64,000 bases of DNA, taken from the NCBI RefSeq assembly GCF_000420165.1, contig NZ_ATUK01000013.1, positions 1 to 64,000 of the forward strand, given 5' to 3'. The notes below the pieces were generated by a model. That model had not been told where the DNA came from and did not search any database. It was given only the letters and a program-made list of their open reading frames with translations. Positions 26,510 through 36,043 of the stretch are shown in pieces; the stretch's first letter is position 1; every line of letters starts with the position of its first letter. The position numbers and the translations under genes were made by a program. The stretch is from Thioalkalivibrio sp. AKL19. GTDB taxonomy: Bacteria; Pseudomonadota; Gammaproteobacteria; Ectothiorhodospirales; Ectothiorhodospiraceae.

Positions 26510-28831
26510 ATGTCCGCTGTCCCCGATTCCCTGTTTGCCCGCAAGCCCTACTGGGCCAAGCGCTTCGGCACAGCGCCGTTCCTGCCGACCACGCGCGAGG
26601 AGATGGAAGACCTCGGCTGGGACAGCTGCGACATCGTGCTGGTCACCGGTGATGCCTATGTGGACCATCCGAGCTTCGGCATGGCAATCATCGGGCGGCT
26701 GCTGGAGGCGCAGGGGTTCCGGGTCGGTATTATCGCCCAGCCGGACTGGACTTCGGCCGAGCCGTTCCGCGCATTGGGGCGGCCCAACCTGTTTTTCGGC
26801 GTAACCGCCGGGAACATGGACTCGATGGTCAACCACTACACGGCCGAGCGGAAGATCCGTTCCAACGACGCCTACACGCCGGGGGATGTGCACGGCAGGC
26901 GTCCCGACCGCGCGGTGATCGTCTACGCCCAGCGCGCCCGCGAGGCGTACAAGGACGTGCCGGTCGTGGCCGGCGGAATCGAGGCGAGCCTGCGCCGGAT
27001 CGCGCACTACGACTACTGGCAGGACAAGTTGCGCCGCTCCGTCTTGCTCGATTCGCGCGCCGACATCCTGCTGTTCGGCAACGCCGAGCGTGCCCTGGTG
27101 GAGCTGGCGCATCGCATCGCGGCGGGCGAGCACCCGCGCGAGATCACGGACCTGCGCGGGACGGCCTTCCTGCGCGATGCGGTGCCCGCCGGATACGTGG
27201 AGCTGGATTCCAGCGAGGTCGATACCCCCGGACCGGTGGATGCCAACCCCGACCCTTACGCGATGGTCTCGCCGGCGGCCTGCGCCGATGCCGAGGCGCA
27301 GGATTCGCAGGCTGTCGAGGGCGAGGCGGAGGCGGGCGCGAAGGTCGTGCGCTTTCAGCGCCATATCCCGCGTGGTACGCCGCGCGAAGGGACGGTCATT
27401 CGTATCCCCGCGTTCGAGCAGGTGAAGGGCGATGCGGTGCTGTACGCCCATGCCTCGCGGGTACTGCACCTGGAGACCAATCCCGGCAATGCGCGGGCGA
27501 TCGTGCAGCGCCATGGCGACAAGGAGGTCTGGCTCAACCCGCCTCCGGTCCCGTTGTCGACACCCGAGATGGACGCGGTGTTCGATCTGCCCTATGCGCG
27601 CGCGCCGCATCCCTCCTACGGGGATGCCCGCATCCCGGCCTGGGAGATGATCCGCTTCTCGGTGAACATCATGCGCGGCTGTTTCGGCGGCTGTACGTTC
27701 TGTTCCATCACCGAACACGAAGGGCGGATCATCCAGAGCCGGTCCGAGGACAGCGTGCTGCGCGAGATCGAAGAGATCCGCGACAAGGTCGACGGGTTTA
27801 CCGGGGTGATCTCGGACCTGGGCGGGCCGACCGCCAACATGTACCGGCTGGCCTGCAAGGACCCGAAGATCGAGCAGAGCTGTCGGCGGCTGTCCTGTGT
27901 GTACCCGGGCATCTGCAGCAACCTGGACACCGACCATGCACCGCTCATCCGGCTGTACCGCAAGGCGCGGGCCCTGCCGGGGATCAAGAAGATCCTGATC
28001 GCCTCGGGGCTGCGCTACGACCTTGCCATCGAGTCCCCGGAATATGTGAAGGAGCTGGTGACCCACCATGTGGGTGGCTACTTGAAGATTGCGCCGGAAC
28101 ATACTGAAACCGGGCCACTGTCCCGCATGATGAAGCCGGGAATGGGGACCTATGACCGGTTCAAGGCCATGTTCGAGAAGTACTCGAAGGCGGCCGGGAA
28201 GGAGCAGTACCTGATCCCGTATTTCATCGCCGCGCATCCCGGCACCACGGATCAGGACATGCTGCAGCTGGCGTTGTGGCTCAAGCGCAATGACTTTCGC
28301 GCGGATCAGGTACAGGCATTCCTGCCCAGCCCCATGGCGCTGGCCACGGCCATGTGGCACTCCGGGCGGGATCCGTTGCGTGGCATCCGGCGCAAGGCCA
28401 GCGAACGGGTCCCGGTGGCGCGGGGGGTGCGTGCGCGACGCCTGCACAAGGCGTTCCTGCGCTACCACGACCCGAACAACTGGCCACTGCTGCGCGATGC
28501 CCTGCAGCGGATGGGAAGGGCCGACCTGATCGGCAACGGTAAGCACCATCTGGTGCCGACGTGGCAGCCGGCCGGAACGGGTCAGGGGTCGGCGAGGCCG
28601 TCCGCGGGTGGGCGGATTACCCGGGGCGGCAAGGCGTTGAAGAAGCGCGGTCAGACCTTCCAGACCCAGCACAATGGGGTAGAGGCCGCGGCTCGTCCGG
28701 GTGGCAAGCCCGCGCCGGCCGGCAAGGGCGCCGGACGCTCCGTGGCGCCGAAAGGTGGCAAGCCGCGGGCGGCGGGCAAGGTTCGCCGGAAGGGGCGTCC
28801 GGCAGGCAAACCGCCGCGCGTCCGCGGCTGA
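26510..28831 (+). CDS. ygiQ: YgiQ family radical SAM protein
   Basis: 773 residues. N-terminal YgiQ domain ([20 protein letters not shown]), then a radical SAM core with the Cys391-x3-Cys395-x2-Cys398 cluster motif in [19 protein letters not shown], and the family segment [20 protein letters not shown]. The last ~90 residues are a low-complexity basic tail of Lys, Gly, Arg, Pro and Ala. The family is widespread but its reaction is unknown. The start [13 protein letters not shown] at 26510 matches the family; a longer in-frame start is not supported. Confidence 0.93.
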   Translation: MSAVPDSLFARKPYWAKRFGTAPFLPTTREEMEDLGWDSCDIVLVTGDAYVDHPSFGMAIIGRLLEAQGFRVGIIAQPDWTSAEPFRALGRPNLFFGVTAGNMDSMVNHYTAERKIRSNDAYTPGDVHGRRPDRAVIVYAQRAREAYKDVPVVAGGIEASLRRIAHYDYWQDKLRRSVLLDSRADILLFGNAERALVELAHRIAAGEHPREITDLRGTAFLRDAVPAGYVELDSSEVDTPGPVDANPDPYAMVSPAACADAEAQDSQAVEGEAEAGAKVVRFQRHIPRGTPREGTVIRIPAFEQVKGDAVLYAHASRVLHLETNPGNARAIVQRHGDKEVWLNPPPVPLSTPEMDAVFDLPYARAPHPSYGDARIPAWEMIRFSVNIMRGCFGGCTFCSITEHEGRIIQSRSEDSVLREIEEIRDKVDGFTGVISDLGGPTANMYRLACKDPKIEQSCRRLSCVYPGICSNLDTDHAPLIRLYRKARALPGIKKILIASGLRYDLAIESPEYVKELVTHHVGGYLKIAPEHTETGPLSRMMKPGMGTYDRFKAMFEKYSKAAGKEQYLIPYFIAAHPGTTDQDMLQLALWLKRNDFRADQVQAFLPSPMALATAMWHSGRDPLRGIRRKASERVPVARGVRARRLHKAFLRYHDPNNWPLLRDALQRMGRADLIGNGKHHLVPTWQPAGTGQGSARPSAGGRITRGGKALKKRGQTFQTQHNGVEAAARPGGKPAPAGKGAGRSVAPKGGKPRAAGKVRRKGRPAGKPPRVRG

Positions 28832-28837
28832 GCGGCC

Positions 28838-29629
28838 TCAGGACGCGGTTGGCTCGGGAGCCGGTACCTGCCCGTCCAGGCTGATGTTCAGGCCGGTGGT
28901 CGTTCGGTCGCCGGGGTCGAGGAAGTACAGGTACGGACCCACCACCGCCTCGGGGCCGGGCAGCAGTTCCGCGTTTTCCCCCGGATAGTGGCCGGCCCGG
29001 AAGCGGGTGCGCACGGGGCCGGTGTCCACGCCATTGACGTGGATGAAGCGTGGCTCGTTGCGATGTTCGTGCGACAGGATGTCGATCAGGGCGTCCTGCG
29101 CGGCCTTGGCCATCCCGAAGGCGCCCCAAAAGGCCTTGCGTGCATTCTGGGTCGAGACCACGAGGCTCCCGGTGGGGCTGGCCTCCAGTAGCGGCAGCAC
29201 GGCCTGGGTCAGGAAGAACGGGCCGTGCAGATTGCTGTTGATGACCTTGAACCACAGCTCGGGGTCGTAGTTCTTCATCGGCATCAGGGCGCCGGCCCAG
29301 CCCGCGTTCAGCACCAGCCCGTCGAGGCGGCCCAGGGAGTCGCGGATGTTCTCCGCCAGGTCGCCGTAGTCCTTGACCGTTGCGCCTTCGAGATTCAGGG
29401 GATAGATCGCGGGCTGCGGATGGCCGGCCTGCTCGATGCGGTCGTAGACCGCCTCCAGGCCCTTGAGGTCCTTGTCCAGCAGGACGACCGTGGCACCGGC
29501 CGCGGCGCAGGCCTCGGCGACCGCGCGGCCGATGCCGTCGGCGGCCCCGGTGACGAGGATCACGCGCTGGTCAAAGGCGCCCGGCTCGGGACGATGGGCG
29601 AGGAGGCGGGGGATATCGAGGTCGGTCAA
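28838..29629 (-). CDS. YciK-like short-chain dehydrogenase/reductase
   Basis: 263 residues. Rossmann motif VTGAADGIGRA, NAG in VLNAGWAG, and an active-site region near STQNARKAFWGAFGMAKAAQ in which the usual YxxxK Tyr is replaced (FGMAK), a feature to check. It resembles YciK, an SDR of unknown substrate often near gph. The start is TTG at 29629 with GGAGG 7 nt upstream, and it overlaps the hpnE stop (TTGA), so translation is coupled to hpnE. Adjacent end-to-end with ygiQ, stops 6 bp apart. Confidence 0.85.
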   Translation of the reverse strand: MTDLDIPRLLAHRPEPGAFDQRVILVTGAADGIGRAVAEACAAAGATVVLLDKDLKGLEAVYDRIEQAGHPQPAIYPLNLEGATVKDYGDLAENIRDSLGRLDGLVLNAGWAGALMPMKNYDPELWFKVINSNLHGPFFLTQAVLPLLEASPTGSLVVSTQNARKAFWGAFGMAKAAQDALIDILSHEHRNEPRFIHVNGVDTGPVRTRFRAGHYPGENAELLPGPEAVVGPYLYFLDPGDRTTTGLNISLDGQVPAPEPTAS

Positions 29630-30966
29630 GGATGGTCCTCCAGGAACAGGTGCGCCGATTCTAGTCCAGATTGTACGGCCGCTTCGAGCGTGGACGGCAG
29701 TGCGTGGGTCAGGTAATCCCCCGCCAGATAGCAGCCGGGCCACGGCGTGCGGGCTGGCGGCCGCTGGTGATCCAGATCGACCCGGGCGTCCACCGTGGCG
29801 CGGCGCTCGCAGACGCTGTGGCCGGTTTCGGGTTCCCCCAGTTCGGGAAAGGTCCGCGCCAGCGAGCGGGCGACGGTGCGCCATCGAGCGTCGGCCGTCA
29901 ACGGTGCGAGGTCGTCGGCGGTGGAAATCACGATCGCCAGCCAGTGCGGCGCACCCGCCACGTGCCGGGGGATCAGCCACTGGCCATGCTGGTCCAGCAG
30001 GCCCTGGAGAGGCGGACGGTCCGTCACCGGGCGCGGGTAACGCAGGTAAACGGTGCAGATACTGCCGGCCCCCATGGCCGCGAGACCCTGGTGTGTGGCG
30101 TCCCAGCCGGGATCCGACGGCAACAGGCTGGCGGTCGCGGTGGGCGGGGTGGCCAGGATCAGGGCGCGCGCGGTGCTGGTCCCGCCCTGACGGTCGTGCA
30201 GTCGATAGGGAGCGTCCGGGTGCGTCGCGTCGCGCTCGATGGCCGTGATACGGCGGCCGAGTTCCACGCATGCATCGCGCTGGCGCAGTTCGCGCAAGGC
30301 GGGTTGCGGGAAAAGCTCGCCCAGGGGGCGCGCCGGGATCAGGAGCTGGGCCGCCTGGGGGCCGTGATTCAGGGCCAGGCGCAGGACGTTCTGGAAGATC
30401 CGGGCGGAGGCCATACGGGTCGGGGTGTTCATCACGGCCAGGCACAGGGGGTCCCACAGGCGCTGGACGAGGGCCTCGGGCTGGTGCCGCTGTCGCAGCC
30501 AGTCGAGCACCGGCAGGTCGTGCCGCAGGGGGCGGTGGAGCATCGCGGCGGCACCGATCAGAGCGCGCAGCCGGACGCCGGTTGCGTGGCCGGGCAAAGA
30601 GCGGTAGAGGGCTGTGGCCAGCGCCGGCAGCCGGGGCGAGCGCGGTTCGAGGACGAACGCCGGTGCGTGGCCGCCGGGATCGAACATCCGCAGGCCGAAC
30701 GGGACGGCGTGAAAGGCCGACTCGGGGTCGATGTCGACTGCGCGGATCTGCTGCAGGGTCTGCTGGCAGGCCCCCACGAGGATGTGCTGGCCGTTGTCCA
30801 GCGGCGTTTGGTCCAGCTCCAGGCTGCGGGCGCGACCGCCGGGGGTCCTGCCGGCCTCGATCAGGTGCACGGGCTGTCCGGCCCGCGCGAGGGCGAGGGC
30901 GGCGGTCAGCCCGGCCCAGCCCGCACCGACCACGGCGACGGGCGCTGCGGGAGAGCCGGAGGCCAT
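29626..30966 (-). CDS. hpnE: Hydroxysqualene dehydroxylase HpnE
   Basis: 446 residues. N-terminal FAD-binding GxGxxG motif (VAVVGAGWAGLTAALALARAG) and GGRARS, the amine-oxidase/phytoene-desaturase-like segment DNGQHILVGA, and a C-terminal GCYLAGDYLTHALPSTLEAAVQSG typical of HpnE. It reduces hydroxysqualene to squalene in the HpnCDE route. Located immediately after hpnD (stop of hpnD 4 bp before this start). Confidence 0.94.
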   Translation of the reverse strand: MASGSPAAPVAVVGAGWAGLTAALALARAGQPVHLIEAGRTPGGRARSLELDQTPLDNGQHILVGACQQTLQQIRAVDIDPESAFHAVPFGLRMFDPGGHAPAFVLEPRSPRLPALATALYRSLPGHATGVRLRALIGAAAMLHRPLRHDLPVLDWLRQRHQPEALVQRLWDPLCLAVMNTPTRMASARIFQNVLRLALNHGPQAAQLLIPARPLGELFPQPALRELRQRDACVELGRRITAIERDATHPDAPYRLHDRQGGTSTARALILATPPTATASLLPSDPGWDATHQGLAAMGAGSICTVYLRYPRPVTDRPPLQGLLDQHGQWLIPRHVAGAPHWLAIVISTADDLAPLTADARWRTVARSLARTFPELGEPETGHSVCERRATVDARVDLDHQRPPARTPWPGCYLAGDYLTHALPSTLEAAVQSGLESAHLFLEDHP

Positions 30967-30970
30967 GGTG

Positions 30971-31831
30971 TCAGCCCGCGCGGCGCCGATGCTCGCGCTT
31001 CAGGCGGCGTGCGGTGCGCCAGGCGATCCAGAGCTTGCGGATCGGGGTGAGCCGCACCCGGTGCTCGAGTACGCGAAAGCCGTCGTCCTCGATCTCGTCG
31101 AGCAGGGTGCGGTAGATCGCCGCCATGATCAGTCCGGGGCGCTGGGCGTAGCGGTCGGCATCGGGAAGGTGCTCCTCGGCGCGGTCGTAGTAGAGCCGGG
31201 CCCGTTCCGCCTGTTCCGCGAACAGGGCGCGGTGGCGGTCGGCGGTAATGTTGACCTGGAATTCCTCGGGTTTTACGCCGTGCTTGTGCAGCGCGTCCAT
31301 CGGGATGTACACGCGGCCGCGCATGGCATCCTCGTGGACGTCGCGCAGGATGTTGGTGAGTTGCAGCGCCATGCCGAGGTCGTGGGCGTATTTCAGCGTG
31401 CGACGGTCGCTGTAGCCGAAGATGTGGGCAGACAGGATGCCCACGACGCTGGCCGCGCGATAGCAGTACAGCGACAGCGTCGTGAAGTCCGGGTAACTGT
31501 CGTAGTCGAGATCCATCTGCATGCCGTCGATGATCTCGTCGAAGTATTCGCGACCGAGATCGAACGCGGCGATGTGGGGCTGCAGTGCCTGGGTGATCGG
31601 GTGGCGGGGTTCGGCCTCGAACAGGCGCTCGATCTCCTGGCGCCACCAGTCGAGCTTGGTGCGGGCGATGCTCTCCTCGCTGACCTCGTCGACGATGTCG
31701 TCCACCTCGCGGCAGAAGGCGTACAGCGCGGTGATCGCGCGACGGCGATCCGGCTCCAGGAAGCGGAACGCGTAGTAGAAGCTGGAGCCGCTCCGGGCGG
31801 CCTTCTCCTCGCAATATTCGTCGGGGGACAT
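30971..31831 (-). CDS. hpnD: Presqualene diphosphate synthase HpnD
   Basis: 286 residues. Trans-isoprenyl head-to-head synthase with both aspartate-rich motifs: FCREVDDIVDE and LTNILRDVHEDAMRGRVYIP. It condenses two farnesyl diphosphates to presqualene diphosphate. First gene of an hpnD-hpnE-SDR operon, divergent from hemN across a region with an FNR-type site. Start ATG at 31831 (MSPDEYCEEKAARSG) matches the family. Confidence 0.95.
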   Translation of the reverse strand: MSPDEYCEEKAARSGSSFYYAFRFLEPDRRRAITALYAFCREVDDIVDEVSEESIARTKLDWWRQEIERLFEAEPRHPITQALQPHIAAFDLGREYFDEIIDGMQMDLDYDSYPDFTTLSLYCYRAASVVGILSAHIFGYSDRRTLKYAHDLGMALQLTNILRDVHEDAMRGRVYIPMDALHKHGVKPEEFQVNITADRHRALFAEQAERARLYYDRAEEHLPDADRYAQRPGLIMAAIYRTLLDEIEDDGFRVLEHRVRLTPIRKLWIAWRTARRLKREHRRRAG

Positions 31832-31918
31832 GCGCTCTCGCGTGGCGGCTGTCGAACAGGGAGGGAAGGCTAGCACAGGCAGCGCGAAGGGCGGGAGATG
31901 GCCCCCGAAAGCGGATTG

Positions 31919-31932
31919 TTGACCTGTATCAA
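31919..31932 (+). promoter_or_regulatory. FNR/Anr-type box upstream of hemN
   Basis: TTGACCTGTATCAA, one mismatch from the TTGATnnnnATCAA consensus, about 79 bp before the hemN start. hemN is a classic anaerobically induced FNR/Anr target in gammaproteobacteria; the site may also affect the divergent hpnD operon. Confidence 0.75.
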
Positions 31933-32010
31933 GCCGGGTACCGGGGTCTGGCCGTAGCCTGTCGGACTCCGAAGCCGTAAATCGGCGGAGCATGCCCGAG
32001 GGGGGACCCG

Positions 32011-33399
32011 ATGGAACAACGCCTGGTATTTGATCCGGAGATCCTGCGTCGCTACGACGTGAGCGGGCCCCGCTACACGTCGTATCCCACCGCCCCCCAG
32101 TTTCACGAGGGCTTCGACGACCGGGTGTATGCCGAGGCGGCGCAGGCGACCAACGGGGCGGAACCGGCGCGCCCGCTGTCGCTGTACGTACATGTCCCAT
32201 TCTGCGACACGGTCTGCTTCTATTGCGCCTGCAACAAGGTGATCACCGGTAATTACCAGCGCGCGCAGCGCTATCTTCACTATCTGGAGCGCGAGGCCGA
32301 GTTGCAGGGCGAGCTGTTCGATCGGGATCGCCGGGTGGGGCAGCTGCATTTTGGCGGTGGCACGCCGACCTATCTCGGGGACGAGGATCTGCGTCGGGTC
32401 ATGGAGACACTGGGCCGCCACTTCCGGCTCGATGACAGTGACGCGCGTGAATTCTCCATCGAGATTGATCCGCGCGCAGTCCGCCCCGGCACCATCCCGC
32501 TCCTGGGCGAGTTGGGGTTCAACCGCATCAGCCTCGGGGTGCAGGATTTCGATCCGGACGTGCAGCGGGCGGTGAATCGCATTCAGCCCTTCGAGGTGAC
32601 GGCGAAGGCCGTTGAACAGGCCCGGGCCAATGGTTTCGAGTCCACCAACTTCGATCTGATCTACGGCCTGCCGCTGCAGACGGTGGAGACCTACACCCGC
32701 ACCCTGGAACGCGCCCTCGAACTGCGGCCGGAGCGCCTGGCGATCTACAACTACGCGCATCTGCCGCAGATGTTCAAGACCCAGCGCCAGATCCGCGAGG
32801 CCGACCTGCCCGATGCCGCGGAAAAGCTCGCCATCCTCGAGACCACGATCAAGCGGCTGACCGATGCCGGCTATGTCTACATTGGCATGGATCACTTCGC
32901 CCTGCCGGACGACGAACTGGCCGAGGCGCAGCGAGCCGGTACCCTGCAGCGGAATTTCCAGGGGTATTCCACGCGCGCGGAGTATGACCTGGTGGCACTG
33001 GGGCCGACGGCCATCGGGAAGGTCGGCGCGACCTACAGCCAGAACCTGCGCGAGCTGGACGCCTACTATGCGCGCCTGGATGCCGGTCGCCTCCCGGTCT
33101 TTCGCGGCCTGGAGCTGAGTGCCGACGACCGCTTGCGGCGGGACGTGATCAGCGAGTTGATGTGCCACTCCCGGATCGACTTTGCCGCGATCGAGGCGCG
33201 CCACGGGATCGTCTTCGGCGAGGTGTTCGGCGATGCCCTGCAGCGGCTGCGGGGCATGGAGGCCGACGGCCTGGTGCGCATCGCAAGTGGGCGTCTGGAC
33301 GTGCTGCCGCGCGGCCGCCTGCTCCTGCGCAACGTGGCCATGGCCTTCGACGCCTACCTGGCCACCGAAGGCCAGCAGCGCTACAGCAGGGTGGTTTAG
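32011..33399 (+). CDS. hemN: Oxygen-independent coproporphyrinogen III oxidase
   Basis: 462 residues. Radical SAM cluster motif VHVPFCDTVCFYCACNKV (CxxxCxxC plus the extra Cys), HFGGGTPTYL, and the C-terminal HemN domain (GMDHFALPDDELAEAQ, QNFQGYSTR-type segment). It decarboxylates coproporphyrinogen III without O2. ATG at 32011 with GGGGGGA upstream. Sits between hpnD/E and hpnC; its stop overlaps the hpnC stop end to end. Confidence 0.97.
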   Translation: MEQRLVFDPEILRRYDVSGPRYTSYPTAPQFHEGFDDRVYAEAAQATNGAEPARPLSLYVHVPFCDTVCFYCACNKVITGNYQRAQRYLHYLEREAELQGELFDRDRRVGQLHFGGGTPTYLGDEDLRRVMETLGRHFRLDDSDAREFSIEIDPRAVRPGTIPLLGELGFNRISLGVQDFDPDVQRAVNRIQPFEVTAKAVEQARANGFESTNFDLIYGLPLQTVETYTRTLERALELRPERLAIYNYAHLPQMFKTQRQIREADLPDAAEKLAILETTIKRLTDAGYVYIGMDHFALPDDELAEAQRAGTLQRNFQGYSTRAEYDLVALGPTAIGKVGATYSQNLRELDAYYARLDAGRLPVFRGLELSADDRLRRDVISELMCHSRIDFAAIEARHGIVFGEVFGDALQRLRGMEADGLVRIASGRLDVLPRGRLLLRNVAMAFDAYLATEGQQRYSRVV

Positions 33400-34265
33400 C
33401 GCGCCCGTGCGCGCCGGCGCGGACGCAGGCTGTGGCTCAGGATGATCCAGGCGTCGCGGGTGCGCAGGCGCGGGCGGGCGAAGACGTCATCCTGCTGGCG
33501 CAGGCGCCAGAGGATGCGAGCGCCGCCGTTGATGATGGCCCGGATTTCCAGTCCCATGCGCCCGCGCAGCATGCCGCCCAGGGGCGCGCCGGCCCGCAGC
33601 AGGCGGTCGGCACGGGCGTACTGGAACTGCATCAGGTTGCGTAGCTGGAAGGTGGTCTTTCCGGCTGCGAGCATTGCCTCGGTGACGCCGTACTGGTCCA
33701 TCTCTTCCTGCGGCAGGTAGATCCGGTTGTTCTCCTGAAGGTCCTGCTGCAGGTCCTGGTAGAAGTTGATCAGCTGCAGGGCGGAGCAAATCGCATCCGA
33801 ATGGCCCAGCATCTCCTCGGTGGGATCACCATTGAGGTGCAGCAGCAACCGGCCGACGGGGTTGGCCGAACGCCGGCAGTAGTCGATCACCTCGCCGAAG
33901 GTGGCGTAACGGGTTTGTTCGAGGTCCTGCAGAAAGGCGTCGATCAGGTCGGAGAACGGTGCCGCCGGGAGGTTGAAGCGTGCGCGGGCGTCGGCCAGTG
34001 CGATCCACTCCGGCTCGTGTTCGGCGGCCGGGTCCTCCAGGATCTGGACGCGTTCCTGCATTGCCAGCAGGGCCTGGCGCCGTTCGGCGACCGGGCGCGG
34101 GTCCTCGTCGGCCAGGTCATCGGCATCGCGGGCAAAGCAGTAGATCGCCGCGACCGGCCCGCGCAGGCGTCCGGGCAGCAGCCAGGAGGCGACGGGGAAG
34201 TTCTCGTAATGCGCCGCGGCGCGCTGGCGGCAATGGCGGTAGGCCGAACGGACATGGGCCGACAT
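33396..34265 (-). CDS. hpnC: HpnC, hydroxysqualene synthase of the hopanoid/squalene pathway
   Basis: 289 residues. Squalene/phytoene synthase fold with the two Asp-rich motifs ARDADDLADE and FYQDLQQDLQENNRIYLPQEEM. HpnC converts presqualene diphosphate to hydroxysqualene, between HpnD and HpnE. Here it is separated from hpnD/hpnE by hemN. It follows gph on the same strand after about 49 bp, so it may be transcribed from the mtaD-ubiG-gph side. No squalene-hopene cyclase gene is in the window. Confidence 0.93.
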   Translation of the reverse strand: MSAHVRSAYRHCRQRAAAHYENFPVASWLLPGRLRGPVAAIYCFARDADDLADEDPRPVAERRQALLAMQERVQILEDPAAEHEPEWIALADARARFNLPAAPFSDLIDAFLQDLEQTRYATFGEVIDYCRRSANPVGRLLLHLNGDPTEEMLGHSDAICSALQLINFYQDLQQDLQENNRIYLPQEEMDQYGVTEAMLAAGKTTFQLRNLMQFQYARADRLLRAGAPLGGMLRGRMGLEIRAIINGGARILWRLRQQDDVFARPRLRTRDAWIILSHSLRPRRRARAR

Positions 34266-34314
34266 CGCGACTCAGGCCTCCTGGCCGCAGCGCGGGAGGG
34301 TGGGAACGGACGGC

Positions 34315-35004
34315 TCAGCCTGCAAGGCTGCGCTCCGGGGCGGGGGTGCCGGCGTACCAGGACCAGAAATCCCCCGGTTCCTCCAGGGCGGCATCGGCGC
34401 CCCATTGATCCGGGCGTTGGTCGGCATTGATGTAGCCCCAGTTGGCGATCAGCGTGGCCATGCCGGCGGCCCGCCCGGCGGCGATGTCGCGTTCGGCGTC
34501 GCCCCAGTAGCAGTGGCGTTCCGGGGGCAGGCCGGTCTGGCGTGCTGCCAGCCACATGGGCTCCGGGGCGGGCTTGCGCTGCGGCAGGGTGTCGCCGCTG
34601 ACCACGGCCGCCATGCGCGAATGCAGCCCGAGGGCCTCGAGCAGCGGATCGGTGAGCCAGCCCGGCTTGTTGGTAACCACTCCGAGAGACCAGCCGCGGG
34701 CCTCGCAGGCGTCCAGCAGCTCCGCCAGTCCGGGAAACAGGGCGGTGGCCCGGCACAGGTCGCGGGCGTAGATCTCCAGGTAGCGCTTCTTGAGATGCTC
34801 GGCAAAGGTGGGATCGGCGTCCGGGAAGGCGAGATCCACCAGGGCCCGGGAGCCGTGGGAGACAAAGTTACGCACGACCTCGAACGCCAGCGGCGCCCGG
34901 TCGTGTTCGGCCATCAAGGTGACCAGCGCCGCATGCATGTCCGGGGCGGTATCCAGCAACGTCCCGTCGAGGTCGAACAGGACCGATCCGAGATCGCGGG
35001 TCAT
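34315..35004 (-). CDS. gph: Phosphoglycolate phosphatase-type HAD hydrolase
   Basis: 229 residues. HAD motif I FDLDGTLLDT, motif II VVTNKP, Lys in PQRKPAPEP and motif IV WGDAERD are all intact. It dephosphorylates 2-phosphoglycolate; in pseudomonads the orthologue beside ubiG acts on N-acetylmuramic acid 6-phosphate (MupP), so the substrate is open. ATG overlaps the ubiG stop (ATGA). Confidence 0.9.
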   Translation of the reverse strand: MTRDLGSVLFDLDGTLLDTAPDMHAALVTLMAEHDRAPLAFEVVRNFVSHGSRALVDLAFPDADPTFAEHLKKRYLEIYARDLCRATALFPGLAELLDACEARGWSLGVVTNKPGWLTDPLLEALGLHSRMAAVVSGDTLPQRKPAPEPMWLAARQTGLPPERHCYWGDAERDIAAGRAAGMATLIANWGYINADQRPDQWGADAALEEPGDFWSWYAGTPAPERSLAG

Positions 35005-35759
35005 CCGTCGCTGCCGGCGTCGCCCCGACGGGCGGCCATCAGGTAATTCACGTCGGTGCGGGCGACCAGGCGATAACGCCCGCTCAGGGGCGAATAGGTC
35101 AGGCCGGTCATCGCGGTGACCTCGAAGCCGTGACGGCGCAGGGCGGCGCCCAGTTCGGAGGGGCGGATGAAGCGGCCGTATTCATGGGTGCCGGTGGGCA
35201 ACATGTGCAGGATGTATTCCGCCCCGACGATCGCCTCGGCGAAGGCGCGTGGCGTGCGGTTGATGGTGGACAGGAACAGCCAGCCGCCGGGGCGCACGAG
35301 CTTTACCAGTGCGTCGATGACCGCGTCCGGATCGGGTACGTGTTCCAGCATCTCCAGGCAGGTCACCACATCGTAGTCACCGGCGTGATGTTCGGCGTGC
35401 GCCTCGGCGGTGGTGTGCAGGTAGTGGATCTCCAGCCCGGCTTCTGTCGCGTGTTCGCGGGCGACCTCCAGGTGTTCGGCGCCGGCGTCCAGTGCGGTGA
35501 CCTGCGCGCCGCGCACGGCCATTGCCTCGGAGAGGATGCCGGCGCCGCAGCCTACGTCCAGTACCTTCTTGCCGGCGAGGTCGGCCTGACCGTCGATCCA
35601 CTTCAGGCGCAGCGGGTTGACCGCGTGCAGCGTTGCGAACGGGCCCTGGGGGTCCCACCACTCGTGCGCCCGGTGCGTGAACTTGTGGATCTCGGCGCTA
35701 TCGACGTTCGTGTGCGCCTGGGAATGGGACTGCGGCTCGGTATGGGATTGGGGGCTCAT
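35001..35759 (-). CDS. ubiG: Ubiquinone biosynthesis O-methyltransferase UbiG
   Basis: 252 residues. SAM-binding motif KVLDVGCGAGILSEAMA, then YDVVTCLEMLEHVPDP and FLSTINRTPRAF, characteristic of UbiG, which carries out both O-methylations of ubiquinone synthesis. The His/Gln/Ser-rich first ~16 residues are a local extension. The start at 35759 lies 15 bp from the end of the inverted-repeat element, so the original upstream sequence has been displaced. Confidence 0.96.
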   Translation of the reverse strand: MSPQSHTEPQSHSQAHTNVDSAEIHKFTHRAHEWWDPQGPFATLHAVNPLRLKWIDGQADLAGKKVLDVGCGAGILSEAMAVRGAQVTALDAGAEHLEVAREHATEAGLEIHYLHTTAEAHAEHHAGDYDVVTCLEMLEHVPDPDAVIDALVKLVRPGGWLFLSTINRTPRAFAEAIVGAEYILHMLPTGTHEYGRFIRPSELGAALRRHGFEVTAMTGLTYSPLSGRYRLVARTDVNYLMAARRGDAGSDG

Positions 35760-35776
35760 GGGGTCGGTCTCGCTCA

Positions 35777-36043
35777 GGGAAACACTGATTAATGTACACG
35801 CTCGCGCTCGAGTCGCTTTTGCGTGCGAACAAGGCGCGGTGACTGCCGTGCAGTCATTCTGCACAAGGGAACCGCAACGCCGTTCCCACGCAAAAGAGGC
35901 CGAGCCCCTTGGGGTTGGTACCCCAGGTTCCCAGATCCTGCGTTGCGGCCCTTGCCGGTAGAACCACTACCGGCTGCGCACCGCGCCTTGTCTCGGAAAA
36001 CCTGGGGTACCAACGCGAGCGTGTACATCAATCAGTGTTTCCC
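35777..36043. mobile_element. 267-bp non-coding inverted-repeat element (MITE-like), copy 2
   Basis: Terminal inverted repeats of 30 bp with one mismatch (GGGAAACACTGATTAATGTA at the left end), flanked by a 3-bp direct repeat TCA (35774-35776 and 36044-36046). Same family as 25239-25533 in opposite orientation; shared internal stretches include CTCGAGTCGCTTTTGCGTGC and AACAAGGCGCGGTGACTGCC. Internal hairpin at 35954-35974. No open frame of recognisable function. Confidence 0.87.
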
